Of a stretch of DNA of 64,000 bases, positions 23,774-37,172 are shown piece after piece. The translations under genes were made by a program, and so were the position numbers. Origin of the DNA: Crotophaga sulcirostris (Eukaryota; Chordata; Aves; Cuculiformes; Crotophagidae); NCBI GenBank assembly GCA_013397455.1, contig VYZB01000171.1, positions 796,255 to 860,254 on the forward strand, read 5' to 3'. The notes under the pieces are model-generated. The model had not been told where the DNA came from. It saw only the letters and a program-made list of their open reading frames with translations, and did not search any database. Numbering within the stretch: position 1 is the first letter of the stretch; the number at the start of each line of letters is the position of its first letter.

Positions 23774-25100
23774 CATGTGAACAAAAGGGGGTCACTGTAG
23801 TTTGGTCGTGTGTGGGAGGTCTGTAAGTATCAAGATATGCTATGCCTCACAGACAAAATGTGTGGAACTTTACCATGTTAGTGTTGGCATTAGCTTGTTA
23901 AAAATAATGTTAGTATGAAGAAATGAATGTGGGGTACTTACAAAAGAAAGCAGCAAAAAAAGTCACATTTGATTGGTATGAAACATTGGATGTAAACCAG
24001 AGATTATAAAATAGTCTCACCAAGCAGGGGCAAGAGCCACCCCTTTTTGAATATTTTTTTATGAGAATGTCACCTCAGTGGGTAGAGAAAACACTGGTCT
24101 TAGTCTTTAAATTTGGTATTTTGGGCAGATTCTTTATATATTTAAGCCTATGAAAGGGTTATTTCCAGAAGAAAAAATTTGCATTGCTTCCTTAAAAGCC
24201 CTATATAATATGCAGCTTATTTTTCATATTCTAGGAGAGAATTTGCAGTTTAAAAAATAGATGTAATACATTGTATCACTTTGGTTACTGATTTGTATGT
24301 GCTGTTCAATTTTTGAAATTTTTGCTCCTTTTAAAATGGTTATAAGCTATTATCTACTTAGGTCAGGTTTCAGATTATCTGGTGGCACATGGATACTCTT
24401 TATTGATAAAATGCTGACAATGAATACTTGATTTCTCTGACTTTACTGTAAAGAAGAAACCACAAAGTAGTTGTAGCTCTTATTATTGTGAACTTAAAAA
24501 CATTTGGTTTCAGAATTTAAAGTACAATTTTTCAACCAATACCCTTTAGCTTGTGTGCATACACCTCAACTTAATCCAATTGAATAGTTTTTTTAGTTTT
24601 CTGTATAAAAATAGTATTTAGCACTCCAAAATACGTCCTCTGAATATTTATGAAGAACTTACTAAGCCATATAGCAAAGAGCTTTCCCTATTTGCACCTG
24701 CATTAATATTCTTTGACATCCTACCTCCCTCAGGCCTTTATCACTAGAATGCCCCAACATTTCATGGATGTACCAGAGTCTCCTTCATGTCCAAATGTTT
24801 TTCTCAGCTTGTGTGTGACAGTATTATTTACGGAATCATTATGTATTATTTGCTTTCTAATTTTAAATATGTGGTCAGAATTATATTGAACAAAGAAAAA
24901 CCACTATGTGAAATCCTGAAACCATTGAAGTCAGCTACAATCAATTTCAGGGCTAAATTCAGGCAAGTATCTCAAAATGTTTCCTTCTGATACTGAACAC
25001 CCTGACACTTCTTTCTGTTTGTTTTTTTTTTGTTTGGTTGGTTGTTGTTCTAAAGGCATAGTGAGAGGATGGAGAGGTAGGAAACTGCTTTGATACATAC
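23774..25100. other. Intergenic, nothing recognised
   Basis: AT-rich, with only short chance open frames. Confidence 0.5.
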
Positions 25101-25312
25101 CTTGTGCGTCTCAGTGTCACTTGTGTTTTGTGAATTGCTGGGTTGTGAAATCTCGTTCACCCTAGGACCCTGAGAAATGGAGTGCATCAAATGAACCTCA
25201 CTGGGATAGCAAACAAAGGCCAGAGAACAGAAAAACAAGTGTCTCACAGAGAAGGAGAGAGGAAGGAAATCATGTGTCTGCAGAAGGGATTAGCATTTCC
25301 ATTTTGCTCATC
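25101..25312 (-). other. Putative alternative 5' exon upstream of EPYC
   Basis: The minus strand shows TATAAAT at 25345-25339, an estimated start near 25312, and a strong donor CACAAG|GTATGT ending at 25101. An acceptor-like site (cccttctgcag, AG at 25279-25278) also makes 25277-25101 a possible internal exon of 177 nt that is open in one frame (59 codons) without an in-frame upstream ATG. It lies about 5.4 kb upstream of the predicted EPYC exon 1 on the same strand. A non-coding leader of EPYC is the simplest reading. No homology is known to me. Confidence 0.3.
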
Positions 25313-25345
25313 AAAGTTAAACAAAGTACAAAAGAAGGATTTATA
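25303..25345 (-). promoter_or_regulatory. Candidate promoter: TATA box with SOX-like site cluster
   Basis: The plus strand reads atcaaag, aacaaag and tacaaaa within about 35 bases, fitting the SOX core (A/T)(A/T)CAA(A/T)G or close to it. A minus-strand TATAAAT lies at 25345-25339. EPYC is a cartilage gene and SOX9 drives cartilage matrix genes (established), so the pairing is suggestive only. Confidence 0.25.
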
Positions 25346-26513
25346 GTGCTCCAACTGCTCCATTCCTTGTGCAAATCACCATAGACAAGAGGAAAAAGAG
25401 AGACAGAAAATGTGAGATAACTACAATTGTTTTTACTAGTAAAGTCTTGTTTATATTTAATTATTTCTGCATAAACAGTAAATGCAAGGAAGAAAAAAAA
25501 GCTTTTTAATGAGTCACAGAGATTAAACCCCCTTATGTATAGATCAGCTCAAGTGCCTTATTGCTCACCTCAGTTTGCCTGGTTTTCGGTTCTCGATAAC
25601 GAATTGCCTTTCAGTTCATATACCTTTAGAAGCTGTTGTTCTTTTCCTTTCAAGTTACTTTTATTGTCACCTCTTACTTCCGTAGTTGAGGTAGGCAGAT
25701 TAAAGTGTCAGGTCTTGTATAAGATGTTTTTCCTATCATTAAAATTTTAATCATTTTTCTTTTGTACCACTTGTCCAGCTGCCTTTTTTTTTCCCTCCAG
25801 AAAAAGAGATAACATACCTATTTAAAATTTGTTAGATGTATGCTGGATATGGTTAATATTAATCACTAACAATGGCATCTCAGAATAATTTCAGACAATC
25901 TGATCTACCAAACTAGAGGCTTTTCTAAATGAGCGTCCAGAGTACTGCTTTGTTGCATATGTAAAGCTGATATCTATTTAGACTCTGATTTGTCATTATA
26001 TTCAGTATACCTGGTCTTTCTTGATTGTTGAGAACAAATAATTAGCCTTAACTGGTACCATACACATTTATAGTAAAATCAAATAACAAAGCCATAGTTG
26101 CAAGGACAGGAATAGATGGCTCCCACTTCTCTTTTGGAAAGGATGATTTGGAACCTGCAATATCTGCTTCTGAAATTATGGAACTTTGTTGAAAACTATG
26201 AGCATGATCCAAAAGCTATTACTTTTAATCATCTTTAGTCAGGTTTGCTGGCATGACTGTCCTGTAAAATTCAAAGATCCACCTTAAATACATTTCCAAT
26301 TAGACCTCTCTAACATTTGTTTGTATAATCAGCCCATAAGTTAAAACCATCATAGTATGCTGTTCACTCTCTGTGTATGTTATAAATTTTCAAGCAGATG
26401 AAATGCTTGTCATATTATTACTATATATTATATATTAAAAAATCACATGGCTCTCTTAGAAAAGAACTAGAAAAATTAGAGAACTCTTATTATTCAGACT
26501 CTTCTAAAAGAGG
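25346..26513. other. Intergenic, nothing recognised
   Basis: AT-rich sequence with short chance open frames and no recognised repeat. Confidence 0.5.
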
Positions 26514-27034
26514 TATCACAGTATCACACAGTATCACAGTATAACCAGGTTGGAAGAGACCTCTGAGATCATCAAGTCCAACCTATAAGCCAACACTAAC
26601 ACCATCTCATCACCTAAACCATGGCACTCAGTGCCTCATACAGTCTTCCCTTAAACACATCCAGGGTCGGCGACTCCACCACCTCCCTGGGCAGCGCATG
26701 CCAGTGGCCAATCACCCTTTCGGTGTAGAACTTCTTCCTAACATCAAGTCTAAACCTCCCCTGACGAAGCTTAAGTCCGTGCCCTCTAGTTCTGTCACTG
26801 GTCACCTGTGAGAAGAGACCAACGCCCGCTTGACTACAACCTCCTTTTAGGTAGTTGTAGAGAGCAATAAGGTCACCCCTGAACCTCCTCTTCTCCAGGC
26901 TAAACAGCCCCAGCTCCCTCAGTCGCTCCTCATAGGGCTTGTGTTCCAGCCCTTTCACCTTCTTTGTTGCCCTCCTCTGGACACACTCCAGTATCCTGAC
27001 ATCTTTCCCAAAATCAGGGGCCCAGAACTGTACA
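26514..27034 (-). mobile_element. CR1 LINE fragment, RT C-terminus and 3' end, minus orientation
   Basis: It starts with the reversed tail (tatcacagtatcacacagta). The 26958-26614 frame is an intact 114-codon stretch of CR1 reverse transcriptase ([20 protein letters not shown], then [15 protein letters not shown] and EALSAMV before the stop). The unbroken frame suggests a fairly young insertion. It is truncated at the 5' side just after the WAP..FGKD region. Confidence 0.95.
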
Positions 27035-28350
27035 TCAAGGTCTGAAATTGTCTTTATAATGAATTACATCCCTTGCACTTCTTTTATTTGATTCTAAAGG
27101 TTCAAGAGAATATGTTTTTCTGTAGAATTTTAGTATATTTAGTAATTTTGTTTTGAACACAACTGGTAGGTAATACTGAAATATAATCTAAATTAAGGTT
27201 GATGCTTAAGATTATATTTTTCCTTGTTCCATGTAAATATGCAGGGGAGAGATGGAGAGATGTATTTTTTTTAAAGATTTGCTGAAGAAATCATAATGGG
27301 GCAGGTTTTTTCTGTCTTATTACTAATCTGCACATACTTTTGAAATTGAGTGAAAACAACTGGCTTTTTTGTGCTTCATTGGTCTGTTATGTGTATGCAC
27401 AGAGATATATGCATCTTATACTGTAGCTCCTTAATGAAAGAACCCTTAGGAATTCTCACTGAGGTCAAAGATGGGAGTCAGAACTTCAGACTCACGTACT
27501 TGTGTTATATTCCATTCACATTAGACAGACTGCCATTCTTCTAAAACCAAATTTAGAGTTCGCTGTTTAAGAGGTATAATTTGCATCACTTTTGAGAAGG
27601 ATTTGGGAAAGGAATCTCTGTTCTTTCTTTAATCATAGTTGAACACAAGATAGCACTGCTGAGTATGCAACCATGTGGTGTGGCAGAATGTTTTTTATTA
27701 GCATTCAAAGCTAATGCCTGCTGCTCCAGCTCAGCCTGTGGACTGGTTGATGTTAGAGCCTTTCAGGAAAATACAGTTCCTGGCCCCAGTGATGGAAAAC
27801 TTCAGAGTGTTTTTGCTTAGCTAAACAAGTACAGTTCAGAGCTGGGTTATCGTATTTATCACTAAAAGATATATGATGTTTTGTTTGGGACGGAAAAATA
27901 AACCAGAAACAAGGTTCAATAAGGCTTCGATGTGGAATTCACTAGAGCACAAGCTTTGTATTATATAATTTATGTTGATATGCCTATTTCTTGAAAAGAA
28001 ATAGTGAAGACTATTACAGTACACTTATTTCATGTATGTAATATGTGTAATATATTTCATACAATTTTATAAAGTATTGAAATTTTAAACCTAGTTATAG
28101 AGTTTTTAAAATATACAGACCTGTAATGCATCTGCTTTTTGTAATTAATTTAAGTACATACATTGTAAAATAGAGCTGCAGGTGACAGTTGACAGTGATT
28201 GTAGAAAAACAGATCTGTCACTCGGAGTTGAGCTGAACTTCAGCAGGATTGCTATTGCCACTCCACCTGACTGTCTACAATTTATTTTCTGCCCATTATC
28301 GTAATAATATGGAAATGATTTTTTGAAATTCCATATGTTCACACAAAATA
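27035..28350. other. Intergenic, nothing recognised
   Basis: AT-rich, with only short open frames. Confidence 0.5.
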
Positions 28351-28704
28351 AGGGGAGACCTTATTGCTCTCTACAACTACCTAAAAGGGGGTTGTAGTCA
28401 GGCAGGGGTTGGTCTCTTCTCTCAGATGACCAGTGACAGAACTAGAGGACATGGACTCAAGCTTTGTCAGGGGAAGTTTAGGGTTGATATTAGGAAAAAA
28501 TTCTTCTCTGAAAGGGTGATTGACCATTGGAATGTGCTGCCCAGGGAGGTGGTCGAGTCACGGTCCCTGGAGGTTTTTAAGAGGAGATCGGATGAGGCAC
28601 TCAGTGCCATGGTTTAGATGATGGGTTGGTGTTAGTGCTGGGTTATAGGTTGGACTCGATGATCTCAAAGGTCCTTTCCAACCTTGTAATACTGTGATAC
28701 TGTG
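28351..28704 (+). mobile_element. CR1 LINE fragment, 3' end, plus orientation
   Basis: It begins abruptly at 'aggggagaccttattgctct' ([19 protein letters not shown] in translation) and continues through [19 protein letters not shown] and EALSAMV to the tail atactgtgatactgtga. 5'-truncated; same subfamily as the copies at 23.0, 26.5, 41.4 and 54.4 kb. Confidence 0.95.
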
Positions 28705-31398
28705 AAAGACTTTTATAACATAACAAACTATGGGAGGTTTTATTTTTTGTTAACTAGCAGTTTTTACTTCAAAATATTTGATTTAGAAAAAATAGGTCAT
28801 GGTTCAGTCTTACTCCGCCACAGTGACAGGAATATCACTAAGACTCTTAGACAAGATGTAGAGAAAGGAAGCAACTTCACCATTGTGGCCCAGAGGATGA
28901 CTTGTGGGACTGGAGACTGGGAAAAGGGGAAAGAGAGAATGTACACCAGCTTTAGTAGCCCTCCTTACTGCTCCTTTTAGCAAATGACAGCATTCACAGG
29001 ATAGTTCATGTGACAGAAGAAAGACTATTTTGCTTCACATATTCATGTAAGTGGCTTGAGTGATACAATGGCCACACCCAGGTGAGCATTAAGTCATCCT
29101 TTGGGGGAGTGACCAGGCTAAAACCAAAGATGTATTTAACACTAGAGCTTCTGAGAGAGTACGAGTCCTATTAGGTGATCCAGCCCAGGCTACAACACAG
29201 CATTTCAGGCTCTCTCCAGCTCTTGGACACCTGGTTCCAGTTGACAGCAGCCAGCCAGCTTCAACTGGTATAATTGAGAGTTAGAGGAGGAACTACTGCA
29301 GGAGGAACCATGGTGCTCAGCAGAGAGAGTGGGAAGTGAATGCAGTGATTGGGAATGTAAGGCAGAACTGCCTCAGCCAGATGCACAGACATAGCTGGCC
29401 ACGACAAACCACAACCAGACTCCAGGATCTCTGGCACTGTAAATGAGAGACACACCACCCTTTAGCCAACATTTCTGTTTATTTGGTTTGACTTTCTTCT
29501 TTAAGCTGTTTATTTCTGAGTAGACTTGGGAAGAGGTCCTTTGAGACACTAATGCACAAAGAATGTGAGAATCTGTTTTTTTCTCATAGACTGTAGGGGA
29601 AAATACTAATTTTCTTTAGCTGTTAGAATTACCATCGAGATTTATCAACTATCTATAAAATAATGTGGCAGTAAACAAGAATGAAATACAATGTTAGCCA
29701 GATCTCTATTTCTAAATATTTGAAAAACATCTTAAAAAAAAAAAAGAACCCTTAGCTTGCAGAAAATATCAGCCCAGACAGCAGTTCAGAAAAAGTGTGT
29801 ATTGCTATTAGCATGACAACAAAGGAAACTACTGTTGATTGAAGAACAATATACAAATTTATCTACCATTTTAAAGGTCAGACATTAGCTATATTTTTAA
29901 AGGAAAATATCCAAGAAAAATACCTAAATTAATACTTTGTGGTCGGTTTTGGTTGAACTGAGATACTAAAACATTGCTTTTAAGCTTCTATTTAAAATAT
30001 ATGAAGTGTTTTCCAGAAGCGTTTTTCTACTTTATGCACATGCACATCCACACACAGACTCACACGGAGAGAGCCTGGTAGCTTCATAGTATATCAGGAC
30101 AGCATAACCAAATGGTTTTAAAATGTCTTCGGGGGGTGTGTGTGTGTTTGTTTTGCTTCACTGCTTGCACAATAGGTCATTGACTCTTACTGCTTAAAAT
30201 TAAACTGCAATCAGCATTTGCTCAGCTCACCATCTGCAACAAACTACCATGTGGGGTCTATTCTGTAAACTCTGCCATCTTTATGTTTCCATTGACAGAA
30301 ACAGGATCAGAGTTAGCTGATGAAGACCTTTTATCTAGCACAGCCAGATTAAAAAAAAAAAATCCTGGAGTTTCTGTACTGTATATCATCCAGAAAAGAC
30401 AAACTAAAACTGAAGCTCTAGGTCTAAGTAAGTGCTGGGAAAACACACAAGCACTGGCTGAGACATAGAAGAGAAAAAGACAGTTTTAAGGTTCAAAGTA
30501 AGTGCAGATGTGGAGCGTTTCAGTGCTATTTCAAGATTGCTAATGTCTTGTTCTCACATAGAACTGTGCCCATGAATGTGTGTGGGAATAATTCCTGGGG
30601 AGATTTCAGCTTGTGCACATTTCCTGAAGTCAGAAAACCCAGATTCATCCAGATTCATCCAGTTTTAGACTGAGGGAATTTCTCCAGCTCTGGTGCAGGG
30701 GAAAATTCTCCATGTAAGCACGAGAGAAACAGTGTTAAATTTCGTTGTATAAATGGTGCTTTATTTCTGGTTTTGCCCTTTGTTGAGCAATGGGGTGATT
30801 ATAGCGCTGTTTGCCCAGATGTCCACAGTTATTCTGCTGATTCCTTTTAGTAGTAAGTTGGTCCACTGTATGTAACTGGAAAAAAAATTCTGCTGGCACC
30901 ACAGCAAAAGCGCCTACATCAGCTATGTAGAAGTTAAAAAAACTTAAAGGTTCCCTAACTGTAAGAGCAATAGATTCTGGAGAACCTGTCCATTGGCAGT
31001 GAAAAGCCTTTGGTAGTTTTAGTGTAAAATCACAGAAATTTATGAGCTGGATTATGTGATAGCAAGCAACTATTTTTGCTCCAAATGAACAAGTCCTACA
31101 TGAAGATCTTAAGCTTGAATTGCATCATTTGGGAAAGGGAGTAAGTGGAAATATTCTACTATAGCCTTATGTGATCAAAACAATAGATAAGGAAGTTGGT
31201 TTGAAACTGTACATTTTTTATATATGAAGTGTGACTGAATGATCAAATGTGAGGATAGAGAAGTTAAAAAATAGAAAGTTGTATCAGAGAACAGAAGTAA
31301 GAGATTCCAATAACTGAGCTTTATAAAAATACCAACAAGAGCCATGGTTGGGAACAATAACTCAGGCAAAGGAAACAGTAAAGCATGAAGTGATACAA

Positions 31399-31690
31399 TT
31401 CAGATCACAGCAGGAAGAAGGAGAGGCCCAAAAGAAGAGTGGGAAGAAATTAATAACAGTAAGGAAGATATAGACAGTGTTGTGGAAAATTACAGCAGAA
31501 GAAAAATGTAATCTCTGTGCTTTCCCATTCAAAATTCTAGTTTCTTTAATACAGCCTTCAGCAGGAAATTAAGGAATCCTCGCCATAGAGGTTAAAGATC
31601 AAGCAATGTGAATAAATTGACTTGTATAATGAAAATGAGCAATGGGAGAGCAGAAGAGGATGGAAGAGAGTAAGGAAAGAACTAAGAATG
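31399..31690. repeat. Purine-rich low-complexity stretch
   Basis: The plus strand is dominated by A and G in patches (for example 'gaagaaggagaggcccaaaa', later agcagaagaggatggaag). It is irregular, not a tandem repeat. Confidence 0.5.
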
Positions 31691-34600
31691 CCCTGAGATG
31701 TAAGAGGACACTCAGGAATGGATGTTGCTGCCAATCCCATAAATAAGGCACTGGACCACCAGTTGCTCCCACGATCATCTGCTGGAAGGAAAATAGGAAT
31801 TTCAGGTTATCTCTGTTATGCAGACATGGAAGTGTGCGTCTCATTTGTAACCTCTAGTATTCATAGATTATGTCTTCTTCTTAGTAAAGACTAAGGGACA
31901 CAACCTCAACTAGTGAAAATAATTAGATTTTCACTTCAGAGTGCAGATTAAAAGAAAGTTGTCCTGAATACTTTATCATGGTTTAATGATAGCTAATACA
32001 AACGTATGATATGCCAAAACTAAATATAAATTAAAGAACAGCACAGCATGACTTGTAAAACTCCATTACTTAACTTAAGCCATCTCTGAGGTAAACCATT
32101 TGGAACTCGTGATGAGTTTGGTCTGCTGGAGAAAATCTTTGCTTTCACTTACACTTCTAGAACACCATTAACAAAGGCAGATTTTGGCCCATATGCTACT
32201 TTAAGCAGAACTCGAGGGCAGTAAAAAAGCCAGACATTTCTACTATTAAAAAGAATCCTGCTGAGGGGACCAGTCTGTTTTGGTTGCTACTGTATGGTGC
32301 CAATGACTGTCACTGTATCAGCTGCTAGAGAGGAAAATTTGTTCCTGCAGAATTTTTTGTGATAGAGATTGAAATGGTTTCATATAAATAAATCCGCGTA
32401 CTATGTCTACAACTTGAGATCACTGAATAAAGATAACAGAAGGAACCAGAGGAGAACTCTGTTATATACTGTCTGAGAAGAATAGCTGAGTGTAACAAAA
32501 ACTTTCTCTTTGGCAGCTATTTTTTTCCCTTTAATTCCATGAAACATGAGAACTTTTATTGTATAAAACGGTGCTTTCTTGTGAATTTTTCCTTTAGGCT
32601 TGCCAATGAGAGATGATGATTTAATTCTTTCCAGATATTCAGTTTATTTAACATAATTTCTTTCATGTGGAACAGAATGGGATAAATGGGCACAGGTCCT
32701 AGAATATCTATTCTTTTTCACAAATGCTTAAGGGTACATTTCATGTAATCGCAACATATTTTTGACATTCAATTCTTGCACTAACTACATGGTGTTTGAT
32801 TATAAGGTTGATTATTGAAGATCATATGGTGTTTGTCCTGTGTGCTTAGTCCTGGATTTTTTCTTTGTTTCAATGGGCACAAATGCATGCTTGAATTGAA
32901 AATGCTATTTAAAACAGGCATATTTGAATAAAAAACCCCTTTGCCCGGGTTCTCTAGACACAGATGTTACTATTGCAAACCCAGAAGCTTTCATGTACCT
33001 CATTCTCATTTTGCTTCTCCTGGATTATTTCCGGAATAGCTTGAAGCATTGATTATGGTTAAAACCTTCATTTTTCTCTAACTAAATCCAGTTTCATAAA
33101 AGTCTTCATTTCATAATATCTTTTATTCACTCTTGTGCCCCTTCCTCTACCTTGCCTTATGTGCATGCAGTATGTTTCTTTTGTGTGATACACATATTTA
33201 ATCAGCTATAACGTACTGGAATGAGCATACGTATCATGTGCTATTGACACACAGAACAATTTTACCACTGCAGGTTTCTGGCAAGAATATGTGTAGATTT
33301 GGAGAGGGAATGCATGATCCAAACCAACATTTTTTTTTTCCTTAACTACATTATGTAGTGAAATAAAAAGTCATTGTGTTAAGGTTGAACCAAAAAGCAG
33401 TACTGTGGGTAGAAAGGTTTGATATGAGAGCTATTGAGTCCTTTATTCTCAGCTTTCCCTCCTGTTTGTTACTGAAATTCAGCCCTCAATTTTTTTCGCT
33501 CTGTTCTAGATACTGGCAAAGTAGGAAGGAACTGAGGGAAATGCACACAATTTTTCTTTTACCCTTTTCTTTTTCCCTTGATTTTTTAATAGAAACCCAT
33601 AAGGTCACCATCATTGTCTGGGAATGATTTCTTCACTAAATTCATAGCCCAGGGTGAGGGAACAGCTGAATTTTGTTGCTGTTGCTGTCATGACCATTTC
33701 AAAACAATGCTGCTGATTTCACTGTTGTTTTGTTGACCAGAATCTGTTTGGGACCAAAATAAACTGACCTATACATGTAATAAGCGATTCACTCTTAGAT
33801 TTCTGGAGCATCCCAAACGATGTAATTATCAGATGTTTATTTACCATTAGAAAAAAAAAAAAAAGGCCTGAAAAATGTTTATCTTAAAAAGTAATCGGTG
33901 AAAAAATTCCTGTGAGTTGGATTTCTGATATTCTACAATCTGAATTTAAATTTATCTTTTGTCCACATGAATTAAGTATTCAGTTGTCCATTTTTGACGA
34001 ATGAGATGAATATACAAAGCCATCCCATTTAAAAAGGTAGAGATGTTAAAGATTTTATGATTAGCCTGTTTTGGTATTGTAGTTAAAATTTCATTAAACA
34101 TTGTTTCTACAACTGACTTTTCTTTATCATGTATGCTCTTTTTTCTGGTATATCTAGAAAATATGAGGACTTTTTTGTTGCATGGTCTTAACTGGAAGCC
34201 AGGAAGACATAAAAAGTTGCTTTTAAGCTTGTACATCTTAGCTACGATTCAGCACCTGAAAGTATTTACTCCTGAAAAACCCACCAAGTTATAGAATCAT
34301 TGAAAATTAACAGACCATGGATCTTATATCAGCCAGTATCTGAAACATTAGCTGATAAAACTAAGCACATGAAGAATCATATGGTTTACAGGATAAAGGC
34401 TAAGCCTGAGAACACTGCAGAGTTGACTTGCCAGGTGACAAATCTTCAACGAAATTCATGGTTGTGGCACATTAACATTCTCCTTCTGGAATTCATTCTA
34501 AAAGGCAACTCCACATCAGCATGAAACAGTGCACAGAATGTAATAGTGCAGGATTTGAAAAAAGCTCATGGGTGTTATTTTCACATCAGTGCTGTTTCTT

Positions 34601-34917
34601 TGTGTTTGGACAGGACTCACATGTTGGATTATGTTTTAATCACAGCGTTTTAGACAGCATTACAAACATTAAACATTTGCTATTAACTTTTGCTGTCCTG
34701 CCAGTTCCCAAAAGAGGTAATGTTAGTCTCAGGTTTTAGGGAAGACCACAGTACTGTCACAAGAAGTATTGTGAACCAGTAGTTTCCAAGCTTCCAGGCT
34801 CTCGGTTTTCCTCCCAGAAAACATCTGAGTTTTCTGCATCTCTTTCCCCCTCCTCTTACTCTTGTACAAAGGAATGCCCAAAAAGGCATCTCTCAGTCTT
34901 CCTGCTTTACTACATTA

Positions 34918-35050
34918 ATTTTATCTTCCTTCTTTCTCTTTTATCCCCCCCATCCAAAATTCCTTCTCTTCTTTTCCCTCCCTAGTCTTCATTCTCACAT
35001 CTTGCATTCTCTCTTCTGGTATTTGACTTCCTTTGCCTCCTTCCTTATCA
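34918..35050. repeat. Pyrimidine-rich low-complexity stretch
   Basis: The plus strand is mostly C and T over about 130 bases (ttccttctttctctttta, cttttccctccctagtct, tttgcctccttccttatc). Confidence 0.65.
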
Positions 35051-36413
35051 GATTGTGGTTATATTGGTGACATGACAAATAACCAATACAGTTGTTTTGT
35101 TACTTCGCCAGTTACTGGTTGCAACAAAAGCATTTTCATATATCTGGGAGTAGTGCATAAAACTGATACCAACTAGAGCTGAAGTTCCTGCACAGATTCT
35201 TGACATCTCTGTCTTCCTAAACAGGCATATTTTCTACAAATATAATATTGTAAAAGGGTTTTTTTTTTACATGTGGCAAAAGTAAAGAATATCACCTACA
35301 GCCACATATTAACCTGTGCCCCGTTTGTTCATATGGTATATAAATGGGCTTTTTATCACCTCACTTCCCTTTCCACACTGTTTGTATCGCCTCAGAGTTC
35401 TGCAGCAACTGACAACTTAACTCCATGATCTTGTGACGCACCACCTAGTCCTGGTCAAGGGCTGTGTGAGCTCGCTAATTTGCAGTGCTTTCAGGTTTTT
35501 TTTTAGTTTTAGAAAGCACAGGCCTTCAGCATGTCCCACTCATCTTTAGACTTTTTAAGCAATTTTGGTCTGAGGGCTTACCCTCTTGAAAGAATAGGAG
35601 TTACCATTCCCAACAAGCAAGTAGAGTGCAGTCACCTGCTCAAACCATTCTTAGATTTCCAGGTATTTTGTTGAATTTGAAAACAGCTTTAAAATTAAAA
35701 TATGCATCTCTACACACACAGAGCTAGGAAAATTTAGAAATTTTAAGTGTTTTCATTTTAATGGGATGCAAATATTCAGTGAAAAATGTGTTGTCTCACA
35801 AGATCAGTGTGAGAAGATTTATCTAAAACATTTGGAATTGTCTACTAATAAAAAGATATGCTTGTCCAAAGTTTATTTTCTTTTAAATAAATTCACATTA
35901 ATTCATCAGAAGTGTTATGAAAATGGCTTTTGAAATGATGAAAAAGTTTAAGGAAAGAAAACTGTAGGACTGTTTGACATATTCTTACTGAAAACAGTAA
36001 ACTAAGTTTTCAAAGGAGAGGTGCCTTTTGTTTTGGTTTTGTTTTTTTTTTAAGCACATGATATGTTTATGTGAGCTTTCAGCAACACTTACAACAGCTG
36101 GGCTGTGGCTGAGCTCCTATGTTTAAACAGTTTCTTCAGATTTGGAAGAGCTTACCATTAACTGCTTAGACCTGGTCACAACAGTCAGTATGGAAAAACA
36201 ACGTTAAACCCATCCATGTCACCAATCTAATGTTTATCTCTGAGAAGGTAAAGAACGGACCAATCATTACACTTTATCAGAAAACCCTGCAAATGTTAAG
36301 TCAGTCAATGCAATCAAAAGAAACAGTTTGGGGAGGAGCTGAAGTTTCCATTTCTGCATTCACAGCTTTCCACTGTTTCTTCTCTCTGAAGTACCTCAGA
36401 TTTTAAGCCTTAG

Positions 36414-37172
36414 ACTCATAGAAGCATAGAATCACCTGGTTGGAAAAGACCTCTGAGATCATCGAGTCCAATTGTACCAATCCACTACTAAACCATGTCT
36501 CTGAGAAACTCGTCTACCCGTCTCTTAAACACCTCCAGGTATGGTGACTCAACCCCCTCCCTGTGCAGCCTGATTACCCTTTCAGTGAAGAAACTTTTCC
36601 TAACGTCTAACCTGAACCTTCTCTGGTGCAACTTGTGGCCATTTCCTCTCATCCTATCATCTGTCACTTGGGAGAAGAGACCAACACCCACTTCACTACA
36701 ACCTCCTTTCAGGTAGTTGTAGACAGTGATGAGATCTCTCCTCAGCCTCTTCTTCTCTAAGCTTAACAGTCCCAGTTCCCTCAGCCGCTCCTCTTAAGAT
36801 TTGTTCTCCAGCCTCTTCACCAGCCTCGTCACCCTTCTCTGGACACGCTCCAGCACCTCAATGTCCTTCTTGTAGTGAGGGGCCCACTTGGGCCACTGCT
36901 GGCTCATACGCAGCCAGTTGTCAACCAACACCCTCAGTTCCTTCTCTGACAGGTGGGTCTCCAGCCATTCTTCCCCAAACCTGTAACGCTGCCTGGGGTT
37001 ATTGTGTCCCAAGTGCAGGACTTGGCACTTGGCCTTGTTGAACCTCATGCTATTGGTCTCAGCCCATTGATCCAACCTGTCCAGATCTCTCTGCAGAGCC
37101 TCCCTTCTTTCCAGCAGATTGACACTGCCACCCAGCTTAGTGTCATCTGCAAATTTACTAAGGTTACACTTA
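36414..37172 (-). mobile_element. CR1 LINE fragment with internal deletion, minus orientation
   Basis: It runs from the reversed tail (tcatagaagcatagaatcac) to the reverse-transcriptase catalytic region. The 37237-36794 frame shows [13 protein letters not shown] (FADD is the RT active-site motif), then [20 protein letters not shown] and [14 protein letters not shown]. It jumps directly to [19 protein letters not shown], so about 45 residues present in the 23.0 kb copy (QCAQ to CLQF) are missing. The homology ends near 37172. It is a different subfamily from the 26.5 and 41.4 kb copies. Confidence 0.94.

Larger units (their letters stand above)
28705..36413. other. Long intergenic stretch without recognised genes
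   Basis: About 7.7 kb of AT-rich sequence. It contains a purine-rich zone (31399-31690) and a pyrimidine-rich zone (34918-35050). Open frames are short and overlap on both strands. No mobile element was recognised. Confidence 0.55.

Noticed and set aside
25050..25247. 65-codon minus frame that looks like a signal peptide (RHLFFCSLAFVCY)
   Set aside because: As a stand-alone secreted protein: it has no ATG at its start (it begins GTG) and runs through a strong splice donor. Kept only as part of the exon-like segment.
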